Source of the DNA: RQOF01 sp964461135
Lineage (GTDB): Bacteria; Calditrichota; Calditrichia; RBG-13-44-9
DNA length: 21,705 nucleotides
Direction of reading: 5' to 3'
Assembly (NCBI GenBank): GCA_964461135.1
Contig: CAYWTB010000078.1
Location: 1-21,705, forward strand
Position 1 is the stretch's first letter. The number at the start of each line of letters is the position of its first letter. The translations under genes were made by a program, and so were the position numbers. Below the pieces are notes generated by a model, which saw nothing but the letters and a program-made list of their open reading frames with translations, did not search any database and was not told where the DNA came from. Positions 8,025 through 16,049 of this stretch are shown piece after piece.

Positions 8025-9311
8025 TTAGACAATCTGAAGTTTTGGAATGGGTATGACAAACTGTGCTCCCCAATTACGAATATATTGTAATTGATTAATG
8101 ATTTCGTCCTTAAAATTCCAGGGTAAAATGAAAATATAATCCGGTTTAAATTTTCCAATTTTATCCGGAGAATATATGGGAATATGCGTTCCCGGCAGGT
8201 ATTTCCCCTGTTTATACGGATTACGATCCACGGTGAAATCAATAAAATCGGTTCGAATACCACAATAGTTTAATAGGGTATTTCCTTTTCCTGGAGCACC
8301 ATAACCGGCCACGGTTTTCCCTTCCCTTTTCGCCTGAATTAAAAATTCCAGAATGGATCGCTTAGTTTCCTCTACCTGGTTTTTGAAATTTTCATAGGTT
8401 TCCAGTTGTAAAAATCCGGCTTCCCTTTCCCGCTTTCTTAATCCCAGAACCCGCTCTCCCACCGGTTTGGAATCATCATCTGAATGCCGGGCATAAATCC
8501 GCAAAGAACCCCCATGGGTTGGCAATTCCTCCACATCAAAAAGCGTCATTCCCTGTTCAGTAAAAATTTTTTCTGCTGTTATGAAGGAAAAATAGGAAAA
8601 ATGCTCGTGATATATGGTATCAAACTGATTTTCATCCATTAATTTCATCAGATGGGGAAATTCAATGGTTACCACCCCTTGTAGTTTTAGGAGAATCTTG
8701 ATTCCTTTGACAAAACTGTTTAAATCCGGCACCTGAGCCAGTACGTTGTTCCCCAGAATCAGATTGGCACTAAATCCTTCATCTTTTAATTGAGGGGCAG
8801 TAAATTCATTAAAAAAAATAGTTTTTGTAGGGATTCCCTTCTCTATTGCGACCTGAGCCACATTTATGGCCGGTTCAACTCCCAGCACCGGGATATTTTT
8901 TTCAACAAAATATTGCAGCAAATACCCATCATTACTGGCCAATTCCACCACCATGCTTTTTTCATTCAGTTTAAATCGTTGTTGCATCAGATCCGTGTAC
9001 TTTTTGGCATGAGCCAGCCAGCTGTCGGAATAGGAGGAAAAATATGCATATTCGGTGAAAATATCAGAGGCGCTGACATATTCATCCAGCTGAACCAGAA
9101 AGCATTTCTCACACACATACACCTTCAGCGGATAAAAGGGCTCCATACTGTTTAACTTATCCTGCGGGACATAACTTTCGCATAATGGCGACATCCCCAG
9201 ATCGACAAATGTATGTTTTAATGGAGCCGAGCAGAAACGGCAGATACTGCCGGAATCTTCTTTTTTGGTTTGAACATCCATGAGTGCTTCTTCCTGATAG
9301 GTTTCTTTCAT
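8025..9311 (-). CDS. SAM-dependent sugar C-methyltransferase (TylC3/NovU-like)
   Basis: A 428-residue protein. The N-terminal zinc-binding domain has C24/C27 and C67/C70. The SAM-binding motif is VVELASNDGYLLQYF (121-135) and the catalytic segment is YHEHFSYFS (about 233-241). A C-terminal Rossmann-like domain starts VAGYGAPGKGNTLLN (about 337). This order is diagnostic of sugar C-methyltransferases that act on 4-keto deoxysugar nucleotides and create branched sugars. Two starts are possible: the first ATG with GGAGGGG about 10 bases upstream, or Met11 with GGAAG about 9 bases upstream. It directly precedes rfbF (42-base gap), so a CDP-linked substrate is plausible but unproven. Confidence 0.9.
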   Translation of the reverse strand: MKETYQEEALMDVQTKKEDSGSICRFCSAPLKHTFVDLGMSPLCESYVPQDKLNSMEPFYPLKVYVCEKCFLVQLDEYVSASDIFTEYAYFSSYSDSWLAHAKKYTDLMQQRFKLNEKSMVVELASNDGYLLQYFVEKNIPVLGVEPAINVAQVAIEKGIPTKTIFFNEFTAPQLKDEGFSANLILGNNVLAQVPDLNSFVKGIKILLKLQGVVTIEFPHLMKLMDENQFDTIYHEHFSYFSFITAEKIFTEQGMTLFDVEELPTHGGSLRIYARHSDDDSKPVGERVLGLRKREREAGFLQLETYENFKNQVEETKRSILEFLIQAKREGKTVAGYGAPGKGNTLLNYCGIRTDFIDFTVDRNPYKQGKYLPGTHIPIYSPDKIGKFKPDYIFILPWNFKDEIINQLQYIRNWGAQFVIPIPKLQIV

Positions 9312-9484
9312 GACTTTAATTCCCCTCCGAAATATTTATTAAAAAAATCGCGTTAATTACACGTTGAACGATCAATCGTTTTTAATCCAATCACAATCAT
9401 CCACCTATTTCCAACCCCCTGCAGGCTGCAAAAACTTCCCAATTTTTATATTGGATGTTTGTTATAAATTTTTCACAAAGTCCC

Positions 9485-9540
9485 TTCCCTATTATATTAG
9501 GGAAGCCTGCCCGGCCACCGACGGGGGATTTAGGGATGGG
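9485..9540. repeat. Dispersed hairpin repeat with embedded GC-rich quasi-palindrome
   Basis: TTCCCTA (9485-9491) pairs with TAGGGAA (9498-9504), and GGGATTTAGGGATGGG follows, as in common CCCTAAATCCC-type intergenic repeats. The 20-bp block CCTGCCCGGCCACCGACGGG (9506-9525) is embedded between the hairpin and the GGATTTAGGG part. The open frame at 9397-9603 (minus) merely translates this region and is not a gene. Confidence 0.55.
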
Positions 9541-9656
9541 TAAAGTGATCTTATATTTATTTCCATTTTTATAGTTAACTGATAAGATCACAATAGATTT
9601 CATAATACAGTTTATTTTGTATATTAATCTTCTCTACATTTATTATTCTTTTTTAT

Positions 9657-9874
9657 GTTCTTTTGCCTTGATGCAAAAGAACCAAAAAATCAAGACTGTC
9701 AGAAAAAATCTGGAAATTCAACGGTACACCTCGCTAAAATTCTTAAACTCGCTCGCACTCAATAGTCCCGCAGACATCAAGGTTTTTCTGCATCTCTATT
9801 GAGTGCTAGCTCAAACATAAAGAATTTTTACGCTCAGTGGCAACGGAATTTCAGCAGATTTTTTCTAAAGGTCT
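9657..9874 (+). repeat. Long-hairpin element with pseudoknot-capable head, copy 1
   Basis: GTTCTTTTGC (9657-9666) pairs with GCAAAAGAAC (9673-9682) around the loop CTTGAT, and that loop is complementary to ATCAAG at 9689-9694. From there to GTCT at 9871-9874 the element is one long imperfect inverted repeat (outer AGAAAAAATCTG against CAGATTTTTTCT). At its tip GCTCGCACTCAATAG (9751-9765) faces CTATTGAGTGCTAGC (9796-9810) with one mismatch in 15. It lies in the gap between the SDR and C-methyltransferase genes. The rest of the 9312-10081 gap is AT-rich without a gene. Confidence 0.75.
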
Positions 9875-10081
9875 ATAAAACCAATGGGATATTAAAAAAA
9901 TACTCAATTATAAATTGTTTTATTATGATGCAAAATTTAAATACAAGAAATTAATTGAACATTTCAATACAAAATTAAGTATGATCTCTTATTTTAACTA
10001 ATAATGATAAATTGTCAATAACTAACGAGATGAATGAAAACAGAGATTTGAAAAACTAATGATTTAAATAAAATAAAAAAA

Positions 10082-11110
10082 TTACTTTTTAACCCACCTC
10101 AAATCCCTATCCAGATACCCTTCATTAATCAGCTTTTTGATATGATCAATCCGCTTATAACGCGGACCTTCGAAATCTTCCAGAATAATGGAATATTTTT
10201 TATAAGAATTATAGAGCTGTTCTGCGCCGGATCGAACCGTCCAGCGGGGCAGATAATCAGATAAAGTCTTCTTAATTTTACTGAAATCCACCCGGTAACT
10301 CCGTTTATCCGGTCCAGCATCTTCCGCATATTCAATCCGGCATCTCGGCACTACCTCCTTAACCATATCCGCCAGCTGCCGGATCTGGAAGTTCTCCTCA
10401 TTGATGCCGACATTAAAGGCCTGGTTATGTATCAATTCCCGCGGTGCACGTAACACCGCAATAAAAGCGGCAGCAATATCTTCAATATGGACCAGCGGCC
10501 TCCAGGGAGTGCCGTCGCTTTTCAGGTAGACCTGTTGGGTGGTGTGGGCCCAGGCCACCAGATTATTCAGCACTACGTCAAATCGCAGGCGCGGAGAAAC
10601 CCCGTAGGCAGTGGTGTTGCGCAGGTAGACCGGACTGAATTTTTCATCTGCCAGGGGGGCCACCTCCTGTTCCGTCATGACCTTGGATTGTCCGTAAGGG
10701 GTAACCGGGTTAAAGGAAGCTTCTTCCGTCATCCACTGGTCCCCGGCTGAACCGTACAAACTGCAGGAGGAGGAAAAAAGGAATCGTTTTACGCCGGCTT
10801 TCTTCGCCAGTTTTGCCAGCCGGACAGAAGCCTTGTAGTTAATTTCATAGGTCAAATCCGGATTAATATTGCCCAGCGGATCATTAGAGAGAGCCGCCAG
10901 GTGAATAATTGCATCAAATCCCCTGAGATCCGATTCTTCCACATCACGAATATCTTTAATGATCTCCGGAATCTCAAGCGGTTCTTCTCCGAATGTGCAA
11001 AATCGATACAGATCTGAATCCAATCCGGTAACGTCAAACCCCTCTTTAACTAAAATTGGCACCATAGAGGTGCCGATATAACCTTTATGACCGGTGACCA
11101 ATATCTGCAT
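10082..11110 (-). CDS. NAD-dependent epimerase/dehydratase (extended SDR family)
   Basis: A 342-residue nucleotide-sugar-modifying enzyme. The Rossmann motif TGHKGYIG (residues 6-13), the SSSCSLYG strand and the catalytic YGQSK (Tyr139, Lys143) identify an extended short-chain dehydrogenase acting as a sugar-nucleotide epimerase, dehydratase or reductase. The ATG at 11110 is preferred: GGAG lies 6 bases upstream and the next Gly-motif spacing is normal. A TTG at 11122 would give four extra residues but overlaps that ribosome site. Its base composition is clearly more GC-rich than the flanking genes (about 63% in the sampled line 10501-10560), which suggests a different origin. It could substitute for a dehydratase/reductase step in the CDP-sugar route; the substrate is not determinable. 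Confidence 0.88.
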   Translation of the reverse strand: MQILVTGHKGYIGTSMVPILVKEGFDVTGLDSDLYRFCTFGEEPLEIPEIIKDIRDVEESDLRGFDAIIHLAALSNDPLGNINPDLTYEINYKASVRLAKLAKKAGVKRFLFSSSCSLYGSAGDQWMTEEASFNPVTPYGQSKVMTEQEVAPLADEKFSPVYLRNTTAYGVSPRLRFDVVLNNLVAWAHTTQQVYLKSDGTPWRPLVHIEDIAAAFIAVLRAPRELIHNQAFNVGINEENFQIRQLADMVKEVVPRCRIEYAEDAGPDKRSYRVDFSKIKKTLSDYLPRWTVRSGAEQLYNSYKKYSIILEDFEGPRYKRIDHIKKLINEGYLDRDLRWVKK

Positions 11111-11284
11111 ATCAATCTCCAATTGTGAAAGAATGAAAATTTATTTATAATTCGATTGACTGGGGTTCTAATAGGTGGAAATATTTAATAAAACCCTGAA
11201 TAAAGACTTAATAAATAATTAAAACACCACTCTCTGGCATTACAAATCGATTTCTTGTTTGTCTTTATAATTTTATGTCAAATA

Positions 11285-12148
11285 TTATTTAAATAAATCT
11301 TTCCATAAATCATTTTTTTCCCAATATACTTGTTTGGATAAAAAATAGAAAAGCTTTAACTTTTCCGATAAACGAATATTAGATTTTTTTACACCCTTAA
11401 AATAGTGTAGATTTTGTTTCCATCTATCATATTTTGTGTCTTTTTTCAGCGGATCCCAGAAATCTCCCAGTTTTTTTTCATCGTTTTTATCCCAACTGCT
11501 CGCCTCGGGGTGTATTCGTCTATAAAATAAAATTTCCGGTATTTCTAAAAATTTACCATACAAGACCAACTCAGCCATAAAATTATAGTCTGAAGCGATA
11601 AAATTACCCATCAATGCGGTTTGCCTTACCGCATCTCTCCGCATTAAGCCATATATAGCATTAGTTAATCCAATTGACTGGAAAAATTTTATGTATCTGT
11701 CAGATGGTCTTGGACTGCGTAGATCCAGATGATCCTCATATTCTTCAATATTTTTATCATTTTCATCTATCAAGCAAGTCTTCCCGTAGCAAAGAACAGT
11801 ATCTTCATTTTCTTCAATAACCTGCAAGCATTTTCGAATCAATTCCGGTGCGGCAATATCATCTGCATTTTGCCACCTGAAATTTTTTCCAGAGGCTAGA
11901 TTAAATACACTATTATAATTTTTTGATGCTCCTAAATTAATTTCATTTCTGTAATATTTAATACGTTTATCTTTTAATGCAAATTCCTGGCAAATTTCCG
12001 GAGTTTTATCCACTGACGCATTGTCGGAAATAATAAGTTCAAAATTATCATAAGTTTGATTTAAAACAGAGAGTATAGATTTTTCAAGATATTTTTCTCC
12101 ATTATAGACTGGCATTCCAACACTAACTTCAGGTTTTCTTTTTGACAT
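11285..12148 (-). CDS. Glycosyltransferase family 2
   Basis: A 287-residue GT-A-fold transferase. The N-terminus SVGMPVYNGEKYLEKSI is the family signature, SDNAS (41-45) binds the nucleotide, and NADD (94-97) stands in for the metal-binding DxD. No membrane segment is visible, so it is probably a peripheral inner-leaflet enzyme adding a sugar to a lipid-linked intermediate. It is strongly AT-rich (in contrast to the SDR gene beside it). It is separated by about 170 bases from the SDR gene and by 290 bases from the BY-kinase gene. Confidence 0.9.
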   Translation of the reverse strand: MSKRKPEVSVGMPVYNGEKYLEKSILSVLNQTYDNFELIISDNASVDKTPEICQEFALKDKRIKYYRNEINLGASKNYNSVFNLASGKNFRWQNADDIAAPELIRKCLQVIEENEDTVLCYGKTCLIDENDKNIEEYEDHLDLRSPRPSDRYIKFFQSIGLTNAIYGLMRRDAVRQTALMGNFIASDYNFMAELVLYGKFLEIPEILFYRRIHPEASSWDKNDEKKLGDFWDPLKKDTKYDRWKQNLHYFKGVKKSNIRLSEKLKLFYFLSKQVYWEKNDLWKDLFK

Positions 12149-12269
12149 TTATGCAATAAACCTGTAATTTTTTTTATTGAATGATTTTATTTAAAAACCT
12201 CTTAACCTGCTTATTTCCCAAAATACGATATGAGGTATCAAAGTTGTTTTATTCTTAGAAATTAAATTG

Positions 12270-12345
12270 CTCCGGTCTTCAGACCGGGGATTAAAGAATC
12301 CAGTATATTTGGACGCTAGCCCGTATTTGTGAATTATGCAGGCTA
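12270..12345. repeat. Dispersed repeat with CCGGTC/GACCGG hairpin
   Basis: CCGGTC (12272-12277) pairs with GACCGG (12282-12287) around a TTCA tetraloop. About 25 bases on, GCTAGCCCG and a distant GGCTA give a second weak inverted repeat. The hairpin lies between the BY-kinase stop and the GT2 start and could terminate or stabilise the kinase transcript, but no T-run follows on the minus strand. The rest of 12149-12438 is AT-rich without a gene. Confidence 0.45.
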
Positions 12346-12438
12346 ATAAAAAAAATCAAATACCTTTAACTAATTAAAATCGAAAATAATAATAAATAAT
12401 GAAAATTGAAATATTAGTATACTACATCCAACTAATAA

Positions 12439-14766
12439 TTAATATTGATAGTACGAATAACCGACATACTTTTTCAGTACTATCTCGGGCGACGCATTAA
12501 TAATAATCCCGGCTAATTTTTCTTTAAAAGAAGCAAATTCGTGTACTTTGGCACTTAGTTTATCCAGGTTTGTTTTTCCATATCTGGTTACTAAAACAAT
12601 CTGATCGATTAAAGTACTAAGGACGATTGCATCTGGTATAAATTCGATAGGTGGGGTATCTATAATTAAAATCGAAAAATTTGCCCGGAGAGTAGCAATC
12701 ATTGATTTCAATCTTTCACCTGCCAGTAACTCACTGGGATTAGGTACCTGTATACCCCCGGATATAATAAACAAGTTGGGTACATGAGTATTTTGAATAA
12801 TGTCCGATAAATTTTCGATAGAAACGGGGGTATTCCCGGCCAGAAAATCGGCCAGGCCCGGTTTTTTCTCACAGGCAAAGGAGTTATGCAACACTCCCCG
12901 TCTTAAATCGCAATCCACTAAAAGTGTGGGCAACTTTTGCTGGGCAAAGGTGATCGCCAGATTGGATGACACTAGAGATTTCCCTTCCCCCGGATTCAGG
13001 CTGGCAATCAAAATGGATTTGTTAGTCTGATGATTATTTAGTATGAGTTTTGTTCGCAAGGTACGGAATGCTTCACTGGCTATGTTTGGTGCATAATCAG
13101 AGGTAATTAATTTTTCATCCAGCTTTTTTTCCGCTGTAATGTGGTTAGGAACTCCCTTTAGTTCTCCGATGATGGGAAAAGTGGCCAGAACCGGAATATC
13201 CAGCCGGGTTTTTATATCCTTGGGATTTTTTATCGATTTATCAAAATAATCCAGTATAATCACTCCCCCCACACTTACTCCTAAGGCAATAAATATACCC
13301 AGCACAAATTTCCTAATGAAATCCATTATTGAATCATTTACGAAGGGAACCACCGCATAATCCAGCACATAGATATCTCCCACTTCCACCGCATCGGCAA
13401 TTTTAGCCTCGTTATAGCGAACCAGAATAGTGGAATATATCTTTGAATTGATCTCATCACTTCTCCGCAGTTCAGCCAATTGCTGTTCTTTGGCCGGTAA
13501 ACTGCGCAAACGGCCGACCAGTTTATCGCGGGATGCCTGATCATCCTGAATACTATTTTCCAGCTGTGATATTAAATCGGTAACAGCGGAATAAATTTTG
13601 GCACTTAATCGATTGATTTTCTCCTTATTAATAACTACCAGGGGATGCTGATCAGAATAATTACCCTCCATTTTATTTTTTTCGGATAGTAACTGGGATA
13701 ATTCATTTTGCATGGCGGAAACGGTGGTCATACCATGGGCGTTCAAATAAGACAGCATTTCATTTAGTAATAGGGCCTGATCTTCACCGGAATAAGTAGT
13801 AAAACGCGCTTGTAATTCTTTCAATTTGCCTAACGTTTGCTGATTATCGTTAACCGATGATTCCAGATTGGAAACCTCATTAACTGAATTCATTACATCT
13901 GCTTTAAGACCCACCCAGGGATAAATTTGCTGGAATTTTTTTAATTCATTTTGAGATACCGTTAATTGTTCTTTAGCGGATTCCAACTGTTTTTCCAAAA
14001 CGGATATTACTTCAGTGGTCTTTCTTTTCTTAAAATTCAGATTTTGTTCGATAAATTCGTCAGCAATTTTATTGACTACTTTGGTTATCAGGGGGTGATC
14101 GGTACCTTTCAATACCAGTCCGAACAGGGTTCCGCGTTGATCCAAAAGCTTAAAATCCAGATTGTTTAATATACGATCAATAGCGGTTCTGGTTCTTAGT
14201 ATTTCAAAGGTAAAATCATAAGGTTTGTTAAGATAATTTTTATTAAAAATTGCAGAAATTCCGGAAAGAGCTAGGGATTCGGAATCCTTTAAACTACCCG
14301 TTGTAATTTTTTTATTCTCTATTTTTTGCTCATTATTGGAAAAGAGTACCGAATAATTTTCATCATCGACATGAAATTTATAGATCCCGATTTTTACGGA
14401 AGTATCTACTTCAATAGTATCAAAAAATTGGCTGCGGTAAGCATTATTCACTTGTAGCCGCAGGGATTGTTTCTCCACAATTCTTTCCAGAAAATTTCGG
14501 CTTTTGATCAATCCCAATCTGCTCTCCCCACCCAATCCCACGTTTTCATTGACCGCACTGAAGGTCCTGGGATCGTCAAAAACCAGGGTAACCGTGGATG
14601 GCAATACCGGCAGGGATGGTTGCATAAATTTGTATATCACCACAAACCATACCATGAAAATAATACTGCTAATGCCAATAATGATAACCTTCTTTTTCCA
14701 TAATAATTTAAGATAACGCACATAATCGAATTGAGGCATCTGTAAGGATGATTTTTCCATAGTCAT
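12439..14766 (-). CDS. Wzz-type chain-length regulator fused to BY-kinase
   Basis: A 775-residue inner-membrane protein controlling polysaccharide polymerisation and export. Transmembrane helix 1 spans about 26-47 and helix 2 about 481-503; between them is a periplasmic Wzz/GNVR region with coiled-coil segments (roughly 245-440). The cytoplasmic bacterial tyrosine kinase has Walker A NPGEGKS (Lys596), Walker A' LLVDCDLRR (Asp618, Asp620) and Walker B ILIIDTPP (Asp703). The tail has clustered tyrosines (767, 770, 772, 773, 775) for autophosphorylation. Two ATGs are possible, 14766 and 14760; AAGGG is better spaced for the second. It follows the Wza-like gene by 12 bases, so they are almost certainly one transcription unit. 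No cognate phosphatase gene is visible in the window. Confidence 0.95.
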   Translation of the reverse strand: MTMEKSSLQMPQFDYVRYLKLLWKKKVIIIGISSIIFMVWFVVIYKFMQPSLPVLPSTVTLVFDDPRTFSAVNENVGLGGESRLGLIKSRNFLERIVEKQSLRLQVNNAYRSQFFDTIEVDTSVKIGIYKFHVDDENYSVLFSNNEQKIENKKITTGSLKDSESLALSGISAIFNKNYLNKPYDFTFEILRTRTAIDRILNNLDFKLLDQRGTLFGLVLKGTDHPLITKVVNKIADEFIEQNLNFKKRKTTEVISVLEKQLESAKEQLTVSQNELKKFQQIYPWVGLKADVMNSVNEVSNLESSVNDNQQTLGKLKELQARFTTYSGEDQALLLNEMLSYLNAHGMTTVSAMQNELSQLLSEKNKMEGNYSDQHPLVVINKEKINRLSAKIYSAVTDLISQLENSIQDDQASRDKLVGRLRSLPAKEQQLAELRRSDEINSKIYSTILVRYNEAKIADAVEVGDIYVLDYAVVPFVNDSIMDFIRKFVLGIFIALGVSVGGVIILDYFDKSIKNPKDIKTRLDIPVLATFPIIGELKGVPNHITAEKKLDEKLITSDYAPNIASEAFRTLRTKLILNNHQTNKSILIASLNPGEGKSLVSSNLAITFAQQKLPTLLVDCDLRRGVLHNSFACEKKPGLADFLAGNTPVSIENLSDIIQNTHVPNLFIISGGIQVPNPSELLAGERLKSMIATLRANFSILIIDTPPIEFIPDAIVLSTLIDQIVLVTRYGKTNLDKLSAKVHEFASFKEKLAGIIINASPEIVLKKYVGYSYYQY

Positions 14767-14778
14767 ATTCCCTTGATT

Positions 14779-15525
14779 TTAAAATCCTCTGGGAGTGTAT
14801 CGTCCGGATTGAACATACACAATTGTTACATAGGTAAAATAGAGGGTTGCCGCGGTGGTAGCAATGGCCGCTACATCACGAAATATCGTCCAGAAGGTCC
14901 GTTCCCGCGGTGTGGGTGTCCAGATCTGATCCCCCGAACGGAAACCAATCTGATCAAGCCCCCGCCCGGATTCATAATAGGGAACCAGATTATCCTTTAT
15001 GGTACTCTTGTTCCGCTCCCATTTCATTTTTTTTAAACCATCCTCCCGCAGCGGGCCGCCAGCCATTTTAACCACATCCCAAATGGTGTAATCCGGATCC
15101 ACATAATAAAGGCCCGGCCTGGCAAATCCCCCCAGAAGGCTGACTCTTATCAGGGGACGAACCTGTACTTCGGGATACCTTAAATAGGTCATAAAGTTCT
15201 GCTTAATATAGGATTCAAACTCGATCTGGCTCATATCCGTAATTTTCACTTTTCCTTTTATGGGAAGATATATTTCACCATTGCCGTCAATAGTAAAAAT
15301 ACCATGTAAGAAGGAGGAGGTATCGGGATAAACCGATACCTGAACGGCATCTCCCGCCTGGAAGGTTTGACTGCGGTAACTCATTTGCTGAGGACTCTGG
15401 GGAAGAACAGGCTCAAACGGCGCTGCCAGTAAGTGAACGGTAACCGGAAAAAACTCAAAAAACATGAAAACAACTAAGGTCAAAAGTGACAGATAATGTC
15501 TGTTTGTCTCGATTCTGATAATCAT
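14779..15525 (-). CDS. Wza-like polysaccharide export protein
   Basis: A 248-residue protein of the outer-membrane polysaccharide export family. The N-terminal hydrophobic segment (about 10-35) acts as a signal peptide. The polysaccharide export domain follows (about 53-125; QAGDAVQVSVYPD, then DGNGEIYLPIKG), and then an SLBB beta-grasp domain (about 126-200; VSLLGGFARPGLYYVD, TIWDVVKMAGGP). A C-terminal helix (about 215-238) is hydrophobic and could insert in the outer membrane. There is no lipobox cysteine, so unlike E. coli Wza it is not evidently a lipoprotein. It is 12 bases upstream of the BY-kinase, its usual partner in the trans-envelope export complex. Confidence 0.9.
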   Translation of the reverse strand: MIIRIETNRHYLSLLTLVVFMFFEFFPVTVHLLAAPFEPVLPQSPQQMSYRSQTFQAGDAVQVSVYPDTSSFLHGIFTIDGNGEIYLPIKGKVKITDMSQIEFESYIKQNFMTYLRYPEVQVRPLIRVSLLGGFARPGLYYVDPDYTIWDVVKMAGGPLREDGLKKMKWERNKSTIKDNLVPYYESGRGLDQIGFRSGDQIWTPTPRERTFWTIFRDVAAIATTAATLYFTYVTIVYVQSGRYTPRGF

Positions 15526-15688
15526 TTTCTACCCAGATTTAGATAGAGATAAGTAATTTGAAAATTTAACATTCTTATTCTATTCAATGTTAATACTATA
15601 CTGTAAAATATTAAGTTAAATGTATTTTAAAGACATTCAGAAAAAATCAGTGTAAATTCCGGTGCACCGAGCGTAAAAATTCTTTCTG

Positions 15689-15707
15689 CCTGTCCGGCGA
15701 CCGACGG
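15689..15707 (+). repeat. GC-rich quasi-palindrome in long-hairpin copy 2 (distal site)
   Basis: CCTGTCCGGCGACCGACGG is absent from the equivalent place in copies 1 and 3, where a few bases link the tip stem to the CAGAAAGAATTTTT arm. Net gain against copy 3 is about 19 bases. Confidence 0.65.
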
Positions 15708-15829
15708 ATCTGATCCCGCACTCAACATATGCATAAAATCTTTAAAGTTAATTTTATGTTGAGTGCGGGGGAGTTTCAGAATTTTAGTGAGGTGAGCCGT
15801 TGAATTTCCTGATTTTTTCTGACAGTCTT

Positions 15830-15854
15830 GACCCGTCTGGCCACCGGACAGGTC
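15830..15854 (-). repeat. GC-rich quasi-palindrome in long-hairpin copy 2 (head site)
   Basis: The 25-bp block has arms GACCTGTC and GACGGGTC on the minus strand. In copies 1 and 3 the same place holds a plain run of A between the head stem and the ATCAAG partner. About 21 bases are gained while the loop-partner complementarity is kept. Confidence 0.7.
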
Positions 15855-16049
15855 TTTTGGTTCTTTTCTATCAAGAGAAAAGAACAACATAAAAACGAAA
15901 TTATTCATTAAAAACAATAAGATAGGGTAATTTATTTTACAGAAATATGGGACCGAGCTTGTCATTTCAGGATAAATTCATTTTGAAAGCTATATTTTTT
16001 AACTATTAATGCTTTACTTTATCAAAAAGAAAAATGAATTCACTAATTT

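Larger units (their letters stand above)
15631..15885 (-). repeat. Long-hairpin element with pseudoknot-capable head, copy 2
   Basis: On the minus strand the head stem is GTTCTTTTCT with AGAAAAGAAC (15860-15885) around the same CTTGAT loop as copy 1. Two stem pairs differ from copy 1 in a compensated way. The downstream partner (15827-15832) reads GTCAAG, five Watson-Crick pairs plus a G-U. The tip stem is CCCGCACTCAACAT (15715-15728 on the plus strand) with ATGTTGAGTGCGGG (15756-15769), 14 of 14 paired. Two GC-rich quasi-palindromes (15689-15707 and 15830-15854) are inserted relative to copies 1 and 3. It lies between the STAS and Wza-like genes. The rest of 15526-16049 is AT-rich without a gene. 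Confidence 0.78.

Noticed and set aside
9397..9603. 68-codon minus-strand open frame
   Set aside because: The translation comes from the hairpin repeat and the GC-rich insert, has no protein-like pattern, and this type of frame is a known false call over intergenic repeats.
9657..9682. Intrinsic terminator in the GTTCTTTTGC hairpin
   Set aside because: The stem is AT-rich, is followed by A-runs rather than T-runs on its own strand, and the conserved loop complementarity suggests another role.
15627..15965. 112-codon minus-strand open frame between the STAS and Wza-like genes
   Set aside because: It lies almost entirely in long-hairpin copy 2; the other copies do not keep the same frame.
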